From Stigmatella ashevillena (lineage in GTDB: Bacteria; Myxococcota; Myxococcia; Myxococcales; Myxococcaceae): a stretch of 64,000 nucleotides of DNA. Within the stretch, counting starts at the first letter, position 1. Each line of letters begins with the position of its first letter. A program made the position numbers and the translations under genes. Shown here one piece after another: positions 1-6,001 of the stretch. The stretch spans positions 124,001-188,000 of the forward strand of contig NZ_JAQNDM010000001.1 in the NCBI RefSeq assembly GCF_028368975.1. The letters run 5' to 3'. The notes beneath the pieces were generated by a model. It had not been told where the DNA came from. It made no database searches and saw only the letters and a program-made list of their open reading frames with translations.

Positions 1-300
1 GTGCGCATCCGGGCCAAGGCCCCCCAGGGGACCGAGGCCGCCGAGCAGAGCTTCCCCTTCTCGAAGAGCCTGCTGCGCTCCTCGGTGGCGGAGGCCTCCA
101 CGGACTTCCGCTTCGCGCTGGCCGTGGCATCCACGGCGGACATCCTGCGCGCCAGCCCGGCCGCCCAGGGATGGAATCTCGCCACGGCGCGTACGCTCGC
201 GGAGGGCGCCACCGAGGGCAAGGCCGAGCGCACCGAGTTCGTGAAGCTCGTCACCCAGGCCCAGGCCCTCCGAGGCGCCTCCGCGGAACGCGAGCGCTGA
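1..300 (+). CDS. C-terminal end of a von Willebrand factor A-domain protein (YfbK/DUF3520-like), partial
   Basis: The frame is open from the first base of the window and stops at 298-300, so only the last 99 or so codons of a gene that begins upstream are present. The visible part has the pattern of the C-terminal domain that follows the VWA module in YfbK-type proteins: an R-I-R-A-K-A-P stretch, then STDFRFALAVAS and ILRASP, then a run of alanine- and leucine-rich helix ending in a FVKLVTQAQAL segment. In the family this tail packs after a metal-binding VWA domain in a lipoprotein or secreted protein of uncertain role. The VWA domain itself is outside the window, so the call rests on the tail alone. 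Confidence 0.7.
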   Translation: MRIRAKAPQGTEAAEQSFPFSKSLLRSSVAEASTDFRFALAVASTADILRASPAAQGWNLATARTLAEGATEGKAERTEFVKLVTQAQALRGASAERER

Positions 301-325
301 CTTCACGCCAGCGCTGTGACGCTCT

Positions 326-378
326 GGTGACACTTTTGCTACAGCGCCGTTACCGGGTGACACTTTCGCCACAGCGCC
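326..378. repeat. Pair of 23-bp direct repeats spaced 30 bp, upstream of the porin gene
   Basis: Bases 326-348 and 356-378 match at 21 of 23 positions and share GGTGACACTTT and ACAGCGCC. Each copy also has GG and GC separated by ten bases, the spacing of a sigma-54 promoter, with TTGCT in the first copy. A weaker TGTGAC half site lies 11 bp before the first GGTGAC (315-320 against 326-331), recalling Pho-box periodicity. Alternatively the repeats could be a remnant of multiple terminal repeats as in IS21-like elements, but no transposase is nearby. The direct repeat is seen; every function is inference. Confidence 0.6.
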
Positions 379-470
379 AGCCCTTTGTTGTCGCCGTATT
401 TTGGATTGGGTACGGGGAGTGTCACACCTGAGCCCGGGGAGATCTTCCCGGCGGGCCAGGGGACCCTGTC

Positions 471-1802
471 ATGCCCACCATTGCACCCTACCGCTCCGTC
501 CTCCTCGCGCTGATGCCCGGCGCCACCCTCCTCCTGTCTCCCCTCGCGCAGGCCCAGCAGGCAGAGGCACCCGTCACTCCGGCAGCCTCCGAGTCGCCCG
601 CGGTTCCCGCCGACTCCCCGCCTCCGCCCCCAGCCCCTGCTCCCGCCGTCCCGCCTCCTGCCGAGCCGGCGAAGAAGGAGACGCCCTGGTACGAGAAGAT
701 CCGGATCCGGGGGTACACGCAGTTCCGTTACAACCGGCTGCCGAGCTTCCGCGTCAACGACGATCTCATCAACGATCAGGGCGACCGCTTCCTCGGCAAG
801 AACAATGGCTTCGGTATCCGCCGGGCGCGCCTCGTGATCTCCGGCGACGTCCACGACCGGGTCTCCATCTACCTGCAGCCGGACTTCGCCTCGGTCATTT
901 CTGACCAGTACAACGTGGCGATCATGCGGGACTGGTACGCCGACATCTTCCTGGACTCGCGCAAGGAGTTCCGGCTCCGCGTGGGCCAGTCGAAGGTGCC
1001 CTACGGCTTCGAGAACCTTCAGTCGAGCCAGAACCGGCTCGCGTTCGACCGCAACGACGCCCTCAACAGCGCGGTCAAGGACGAGCGGGACCTGGGCGTG
1101 TTCTTCTACTGGGCTCCGGCGGAAATCCGCCAGCGCTTCAAGCACCTGGTCGACAGCGGGCTGAAGGGCTCGGGCGACTATGGCGTGGTGGGCCTCGGTG
1201 CCTACAATGGCCAGACCGCGAACCGTGCCGAGCGCAATGACAACCTGCACGCCGTGGGCCGGGTGACTTGGCCCTTCCTCTTCGGAAAACAGTTCGTCGA
1301 GGTGGGCGCAGGCGGGTACTACGGCCGCTTCAACGTCTCGGCTTCTCCGACGGCCGAGAATCCCTACGCGCTGCAGGGCGGGGAGAACAACCTCGTCGAT
1401 GCCCGTGCCAACCTGAGCCTGGTGATCTACCCGCAGCCGATTGGTTTCTCCGCCGAGTACAACGTGGGGCAAGGCCCCTCTCTGGGCGAGGATGCCACCA
1501 CCGTCATCGCCAGCCGCAGACTCCGCGGTGGATACGCCCAGGTCATGTACAAGGTGGACGATGTGCTCGGCGTGTCGCTCATCCCCTACGTGAGGGGGAC
1601 GATCTACGAGGGCGGTAAGAAGTTCGAGACGAACGCTCCCCGCTACGACGTCCGGGAACTCGAAATGGGCGTGGAGTGGCAGATCCTCAAGGCGCTCGAG
1701 GTCACGGGGGCCTACCTGATCTCGGATCGCACGTCCTCCCGGGCCCCGTACCTTCAGCAACGGGGCGACGTGACACGCATCCAGCTCCAAGTGAACTATT
1801 AA
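471..1802 (+). CDS. Phosphate-selective porin O/P family outer-membrane protein
   Basis: This 443-residue protein starts at an ATG preceded by AGGGGA seven bases upstream. It has a signal peptide ending near QAQQ, then a proline/alanine-rich linker (about residues 25-65), then a beta-barrel. The barrel begins with IRIRGYTQFRYN and the family hallmarks GFGIRRARL, DVHDRVSIYLQPDF and RLRVGQSKVPYGFENLQSS, which are typical of OprO/OprP-type porins. It ends in an aromatic-terminated strand, ...QLQVNY, as expected for BamA recognition. Members form trimeric channels for phosphate, polyphosphate or other anions across the outer membrane. Substrate cannot be read from sequence. It stands alone between a repeat-containing leader and a hairpin, so it is probably a single-gene transcript. 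Confidence 0.85.
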   Translation: MPTIAPYRSVLLALMPGATLLLSPLAQAQQAEAPVTPAASESPAVPADSPPPPPAPAPAVPPPAEPAKKETPWYEKIRIRGYTQFRYNRLPSFRVNDDLINDQGDRFLGKNNGFGIRRARLVISGDVHDRVSIYLQPDFASVISDQYNVAIMRDWYADIFLDSRKEFRLRVGQSKVPYGFENLQSSQNRLAFDRNDALNSAVKDERDLGVFFYWAPAEIRQRFKHLVDSGLKGSGDYGVVGLGAYNGQTANRAERNDNLHAVGRVTWPFLFGKQFVEVGAGGYYGRFNVSASPTAENPYALQGGENNLVDARANLSLVIYPQPIGFSAEYNVGQGPSLGEDATTVIASRRLRGGYAQVMYKVDDVLGVSLIPYVRGTIYEGGKKFETNAPRYDVRELEMGVEWQILKALEVTGAYLISDRTSSRAPYLQQRGDVTRIQLQVNY

Positions 1803-1815
1803 CCAGATACCCGGG

Positions 1816-1835
1816 GCGGCCGGACAGGCCGCTTT
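1816..1835 (+). terminator. Hairpin after the porin gene
   Basis: GCGGCC (1816-1821) pairs with GGCCGC (1827-1832) around a GGACA loop and is followed by TTT, 13 bases after the porin stop codon. The U-run is short, so termination is plausible but not certain. The following 200 bases to 2036 hold no gene that I can support; they contain only scattered copies of the short word GTCGGGGG. Confidence 0.5.
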
Positions 1836-2036
1836 CCGGGCAGGGGCGTGGGGGCTGAATGGCTGGCGGTCCTCAGGGAAATGTCCTCCGGCGTCGGGGG
1901 ACCCAAGCGAGCATCCGGCCCCAAAACGATTAAGCGACAAGTCCCCCGCGCCCCTCGGGGCTACGGTGTCGGGGGCTCGCAGATGCCCTCCAGGCGGCCG
2001 GGAAGGGGGCGCCCTGCATTGATGCGCAGTCGGGGG

Positions 2037-2813
2037 CTACGGGGCGTCCAGGCCCGCTAGGTTCTCCTCGGCGGCGCGGCGGAACCTCGGGACGACCTCC
2101 ACGGCCAGCAAGTCGCGCATCTGTTGGCGGGCTCCTTCGAGGTCGCCCGCATCTCGGAGGGCCATCATCCGCACGAGAGCACGCGTCAGCCGCTTCGTTC
2201 CTTTCTGCCTGCGCTCCACGATCTTTTGAAGCAAGGCCCCTGCACTCTTAGGATTCGCTAGAGCCTCTTTCGTCTCAGCTTGGCTGATGGCCACTTCCGA
2301 GGCGGCATGGTGCAGGAAGGCGCGCATCCCCATGGTGAGGTTCAGGGGCTTGCCCTGATCGAGGCGGTGCAGAAGGATCAAGAGCTGAGAGTGCTCGGAC
2401 AGTTTCGGATCCACTCGTCCCGTCTTCGCAACCTTCTGGAGCCTTCCGAGGTTGCTGATCATGTTCGCGGCGAGTTCGCGGTAGAACGGAACGACCTCGA
2501 CCGCGCTCACGGCTTCCATCGCCTTCCGCGCTCCGTCCAGGTTCCCGGCGTCTCGCAAGCGGTAGGCTCGGCTCTGGGCGTTCCCAAGGCGGCGCGACCC
2601 GGCGTTGAGTCGTTGCCGGATCTTCCGTAACAAGGCCGTGGCCGAGCGTGGACTGCGGAGGGCCTGCTTTACATCCTCGGTTGGGATGGCCACTTCCCGA
2701 GCAGAACGCCGCAACAGGGCTTGCACGTCGTCCGAGAGTTCGAGCGGCTCGCCCCGCTCCAACACCTGTTTCTCCAGTGTCCGGATAGGGTCCCAATCAA
2801 CCTTGCGGGTCAT
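2037..2813 (-). CDS. Tandem DUSAM-domain protein
   Basis: The 258-residue product consists of two copies of one domain. Copy 1 spans about residues 7-125 and copy 2 about 140-255. They share the pattern E/S-REVAI-x(9)-AL-x-P-x-SA-x-LL-x-KI, then a basic helix with GSRRL or GTKRL, then LRDAG-(N/D)-L-(D/E)-GAR and AVEVVP. This matches the DUSAM domain known mainly from Stigmatella and Myxococcus, whose function is unknown. There is no signal peptide or membrane segment, so it is probably cytosolic. The ATG lies 10 bases after the stop of the upstream lipoprotein gene, so the two are very likely co-transcribed. Single-domain DUSAM proteins are usually about half this length, so this is an internal duplication. 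Confidence 0.8.
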   Translation of the reverse strand: MTRKVDWDPIRTLEKQVLERGEPLELSDDVQALLRRSAREVAIPTEDVKQALRSPRSATALLRKIRQRLNAGSRRLGNAQSRAYRLRDAGNLDGARKAMEAVSAVEVVPFYRELAANMISNLGRLQKVAKTGRVDPKLSEHSQLLILLHRLDQGKPLNLTMGMRAFLHHAASEVAISQAETKEALANPKSAGALLQKIVERRQKGTKRLTRALVRMMALRDAGDLEGARQQMRDLLAVEVVPRFRRAAEENLAGLDAP

Positions 2814-2823
2814 GAGCTAGAGC

Positions 2824-3309
2824 CTAGTTCCGTTTGCGCGGGTCGTAGCACATGTCATCCGGCCATTTGTGCTGGCCCTCACAGCGCCGGATGCAATCGT
2901 AACAGCTGCCAACCCAACCCTCCAATTGGCACAAAGCGTACTTCTCGATGCATTCCTTCTTCCACTTCGGAAGACGCCCCGCCGCTTCCAATACCTGCGC
3001 GGCGGCTGCAAATTGCCCAAGGGCTTCGAGGATCTCGGCCGCTTTCAGAGGGTCAGCGCCGCAACTCTGCACTGGAGTGAGGGGATGGTTCTGGATACAG
3101 CAGCTCATCGAGTTCCAGCAGGCCCCAGCAGCCTGGGCGACGGAGGAAGGTAGGTTCGAGGCAGTCGTGGAGCGCGAGTTCGGGTCCATCAAGGAAAGCG
3201 GCGCGAGAGCACGGACAGTGGTGGTGTGGGACCCCGTGGAACAACCTCCCATCAGCGCCGCGAGCATGACCGGCAACCAGAGAGCAAGGGCGCGATTGGG
3301 CGAGATCAT
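2824..3309 (-). CDS. Cysteine-rich lipoprotein, candidate Sit-like exported toxin or effector
   Basis: The N-terminus is a hydrophobic signal ending in ALMGGC, a type II lipobox with Cys23. I start at the ATG at 3309, which has GGA four bases upstream; an ATG nine bases earlier (3318) is possible but lacks a ribosome site. After a linker, the mature protein carries two Cys clusters: a CWNSMSCC segment near the middle, and a C-terminal block with CIEKYALC, SCYDCIRRCEGQH and a final Cys. The C-terminal block resembles tails seen in myxobacterial paralogous lipoproteins grouped with SitA polymorphic toxins, as far as I recall. The immediately downstream DUSAM gene would then be its partner. Export as a lipoprotein is well supported; the toxin role is inference. 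Confidence 0.65.
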   Translation of the reverse strand: MISPNRALALWLPVMLAALMGGCSTGSHTTTVRALAPLSLMDPNSRSTTASNLPSSVAQAAGACWNSMSCCIQNHPLTPVQSCGADPLKAAEILEALGQFAAAAQVLEAAGRLPKWKKECIEKYALCQLEGWVGSCYDCIRRCEGQHKWPDDMCYDPRKRN

Positions 3310-3404
3310 GAATTCCATGATAGGGCGGTGAGGAGCGCGCGACGCCGACTTCGTATTCTCCCGCGCAGCGGTCTACACCGGGACGGCTTTGGTAAGGTGC
3401 CGCC

Positions 3405-4334
3405 GTGCCACCCAGCTCTCCTCTCCTCGATGACATGCTGCTCCTCGTCGAGGTGGTGGCCACGGGGGGCATCACGGCCGCGGCGGAACGGCTGGGCCTG
3501 CGCAAATCGACGGTGAGCCGTCGGCTCGCCTCTCTTGAGGCACGGCTGGGCACACGCCTGCTGGAGCGCAACACGCGCCGGTTGAGGCTCACGGAGGCCG
3601 GGCGCGACTACCACGCACACTGCGCGCGCCTCGTCGCCGAGGCCCAGGAGGTAAACAAGGCCCTGATTGAGTCGCGTGGGACGCCCCAGGGCACGTTGCG
3701 CATCGCGACCCTCTCGTTGCTGGGCGAATTGCTCACCCCGCTGATCTCCGAATTCCTCCTGCGCCAGCCGAGAATGCGGGTGGAAGTCTCTCTTGCCCCG
3801 GCCCACGTGGACCTCATTGCAGAGGAGTACGATCTGGCCCTGCGCACAGGGCCCCTCGTGGACTCCAGCCTGGTGATGCGCCGTCTGGGGCGCTTGCGCA
3901 CCGGGTGCTATGCCAGCCCGGCCTACCTTCGGCACCGTGGCACGCCTCGCTCCCCCCAAGACCTGCGGGGGCACGACTGCGTCCTCTTGGCGGAGCCGGG
4001 TACGGATGAAGTGTGGTTCTTCGGGGAAGGACCGAACGCACAGACGATCCCCGTGGAAGGCCGACTCCGGGTCCCCAGCGTGCGCGCAGGCCAGAGCGCG
4101 GCGCGGGCAGGGCTGGGGGTGGTGCGGCTCCCCTCCTCCCTCGTTGTGGACGATGTCCGGGCGGGGCTGCTCGTCCCCATCCTGGAAGAGGAGACACCGC
4201 CAGGGATTCCGATCCTCGCCGTCTACCCGAGCCGACCCCAACTCGCCCTCAAGGTGCGTGCCTTCCTTGAGCTGCTCTCGGAGAGCAGTGCCATCCTCCC
4301 TTGGGACACGGAGGGGCTCTTCGCGGAACAGTGA
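3405..4334 (+). CDS. LysR-family transcriptional regulator
   Basis: The 309-residue protein has an N-terminal winged helix-turn-helix at about residues 8-65 (GGITAAAERLGLRKSTVSRRL, LEARLGTRLLERNTRRLRLTEAG), followed by a periplasmic-binding-protein-like effector domain from about residue 90. This is the standard LysR layout and length. The GTG start at 3405 has AAGGTG five bases upstream. It belongs to the subgroup in which the recognition helix is followed by R-LTEAGRDYH, common among regulators of oxidoreductase or efflux genes. It is divergent from the lipoprotein/DUSAM pair with 95 bases between them and is followed by a thioredoxin gene 71 bases downstream. Its target and inducer cannot be told from sequence. 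Confidence 0.92.
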   Translation: MPPSSPLLDDMLLLVEVVATGGITAAAERLGLRKSTVSRRLASLEARLGTRLLERNTRRLRLTEAGRDYHAHCARLVAEAQEVNKALIESRGTPQGTLRIATLSLLGELLTPLISEFLLRQPRMRVEVSLAPAHVDLIAEEYDLALRTGPLVDSSLVMRRLGRLRTGCYASPAYLRHRGTPRSPQDLRGHDCVLLAEPGTDEVWFFGEGPNAQTIPVEGRLRVPSVRAGQSAARAGLGVVRLPSSLVVDDVRAGLLVPILEEETPPGIPILAVYPSRPQLALKVRAFLELLSESSAILPWDTEGLFAEQ

Positions 4335-4405
4335 GTTGCCTGGGGGAGGCTCGTCCCGGGACGCCGCGGCCATTACATCCTCCCGAAGAACGAGGAGGCC
4401 ACACC

Positions 4406-4732
4406 ATGGCAGGAGCAGTCATCGAGGTTGGGGATGCAGAGTTCCGGAGAGAAGTCCTTGAGTCGCAGCAACCCGTGTTGATGGATTTCACCGCCGCCTG
4501 GTGTCCTCCGTGCCGCATCCTCACGCCCATCATCGAAGCGCTGGCCACCGAGCATCACGGACGGTTGAAAGTCACGAAGCTGGACGTGGATGCCCACCAG
4601 GAGACGGCCCGGATGTACGGCATCCGTGCACTCCCCACCCTGCTCCTCTTCAAGGACGGCAAGGTGGTGAAGCAGATCACCGGCGCCGTGCCGAAGGCGA
4701 AGCTCGAAGAGACCCTTCGCCCATGGATGTGA
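4406..4732 (+). CDS. Thioredoxin with a WCPPC active site
   Basis: The 108-residue protein has the size and fold pattern of a free cytosolic thioredoxin: DFTAAWCPPCR (Cys33 and Cys36), a KLDVDAH strand, and the cis-proline loop RALPTLLLFKDG. The start at 4406 is set by GAGGAGG seven bases upstream; the frame extends further upstream but that part overlaps the LysR gene. Most thioredoxins have WCGPC; here glycine is replaced by proline, which is expected to change the redox potential and partner choice. It follows the LysR gene in the same direction and may be controlled by it. It is convergent with recX. Confidence 0.92.
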   Translation: MAGAVIEVGDAEFRREVLESQQPVLMDFTAAWCPPCRILTPIIEALATEHHGRLKVTKLDVDAHQETARMYGIRALPTLLLFKDGKVVKQITGAVPKAKLEETLRPWM

Positions 4733-4765
4733 CGGCCTGGGGCTCCGGGCCCGCCATCGCCCGGA

Positions 4766-5332
4766 TCATTCGGGCGCACCGTCGATGATCTTCTTCGCCG
4801 TCGAAAACGAGAAGCCCGCCCGCGCCAGTGCGGCAAGGTCCCGCTCCCGGTGGGTCTTCCGGGAGAGCGGGTCACGCCGAAAGGGCCCCAGCCGCTTCTT
4901 TCGCGCCCAGATGCGCGCGGCTGACTCTTCAGAGACTTCCGCGGTCGCCTGGGCGAGTTTATCGGCGACGACGTCTTCAGCGACGCCCTTCATCCGCAGC
5001 TTCTGGGCAATCGCCCGGGCGCTGCGGCCCGAGGCTCGCAGGGCGTGCGCTTTCGTCTCGGCATAGGCCTGATCGTTGACGAGCCCATTGCGGATGAGTT
5101 TCTCCACGAGCGCATCCACCCAACCCAGTGCCTCGGCACGATCGCCGCCGTGGAACCGCAGTGAGTTTTCCACCTTGCGCAGGAGCACGCGCTTGAGCTG
5201 GCCCACCGTTGCTGAATACCGCTTGAGGTAGTGCAGCGAGGCATTTTCGAGGTAGCGCGGAGACACCTTCCTGGGCTGCTTTCGCACTCCCCCGCTCTTG
5301 CCTCGAGGACCTCCCTTCGGCTCGTCAGGCAC
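4766..5332 (-). CDS. recX: RecX, regulator of RecA
   Basis: At 188 residues this fits the RecX family, three-helix tandem repeat proteins that bind the RecA filament groove and block its extension. Recognisable pieces are the N-terminal ALHYLKRYSAT-type repeat, LIRNGLVNDQAYAE (the conserved 'G..D..FA' step), RSARAIAQKLRMKGV and the C-terminal repeat with FSFSTAKKII. The first 25 residues are basic and proline-rich and probably disordered. recA is not adjacent, which is common outside enterobacteria. The start codon lies seven bases after the stop of the upstream lipoprotein gene, so it is co-transcribed with it. Confidence 0.9.
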   Translation of the reverse strand: MPDEPKGGPRGKSGGVRKQPRKVSPRYLENASLHYLKRYSATVGQLKRVLLRKVENSLRFHGGDRAEALGWVDALVEKLIRNGLVNDQAYAETKAHALRASGRSARAIAQKLRMKGVAEDVVADKLAQATAEVSEESAARIWARKKRLGPFRRDPLSRKTHRERDLAALARAGFSFSTAKKIIDGAPE

Positions 5333-5339
5333 AGGCTGG

Positions 5340-5852
5340 CTACTTCACCTTCTGCGTGGCCTCGGCCTCCCATGCTTTGGCCGTCTCGGCATCCACGCGC
5401 TGGATCAACTGCCACTCGATGGCGTGGTCGCGGCCGAAGGAGTTGGAATCCGTGCCAGAACCCGCGGCGCTGCCCCCCGTGCTGGTATCGTGGGCAGCCT
5501 GGGACTGAACACGCACCTGCCGATGGAACGCCACCGTGGCCTGGCCTGGCCCCTTCTCGGCGCCACGCACCAGATAGCGCGCATAGCTGGTCCCCAGAGA
5601 CGAAGGGGCTCCTTGCATCAACCAGTCCGTTTGCAACTCATAGCCTCCCTTGGCCTCCATCACCGAGTAGCCCTCTTCGCTCAGCAGTTCCTTGGCCTTG
5701 AGCCACACCTCGGAGATGGGCTGGCGGTAGACATGCACCGCGGCCTTGTCTTGAAGGTAGGCATCGCGGCGGCTACTGGCACAGCCAGAGGTCAGGGTAA
5801 AAGCGGCGACCACCAACGCGATGGCCCCCCATCTGGAGTTCAAGGGCAGCAT
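5340..5852 (-). CDS. Lipoprotein of unknown function upstream of recX
   Basis: The start at 5852 has GGAG six bases upstream; nine more codons are open before it. The 170-residue product begins with a signal ending in LTSGC, a clear lipobox. The mature part has a beta/alpha pattern with KAAVHVYRQPISEVW, AKELLSEEGYSVMEAK and GYELQTDWL, then a polar Gly/Ser-rich segment, and a C-terminal helix rich in Glu, Ala and Lys. The layout resembles outer-membrane assembly lipoproteins with small alpha/beta domains, such as the BamC-like or DUF799-like group, but I cannot assign a family. It forms an operon with recX, which may be incidental. Confidence 0.75.
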   Translation of the reverse strand: MLPLNSRWGAIALVVAAFTLTSGCASSRRDAYLQDKAAVHVYRQPISEVWLKAKELLSEEGYSVMEAKGGYELQTDWLMQGAPSSLGTSYARYLVRGAEKGPGQATVAFHRQVRVQSQAAHDTSTGGSAAGSGTDSNSFGRDHAIEWQLIQRVDAETAKAWEAEATQKVK

Positions 5853-6001
5853 GTCTGGCTCCAAGGTCAAAAGAAGCACGCTTATTCGAGCATTCGCCTC
5901 TCATTGCCGCGGAGAGGCCCCCGTATGTTTCCACACTCACGTTCTTTGCGAAACCTCGCGGACGGCCCAAGCGCTGAACAGTCCTGCAAAGGAAAGAAGC
6001 C

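Noticed and set aside
339-1940. Open frame of 533 codons antisense to the porin
   Set aside because: The porin on the plus strand has a signal, barrel motifs and a ribosome site; the antisense frame has none.
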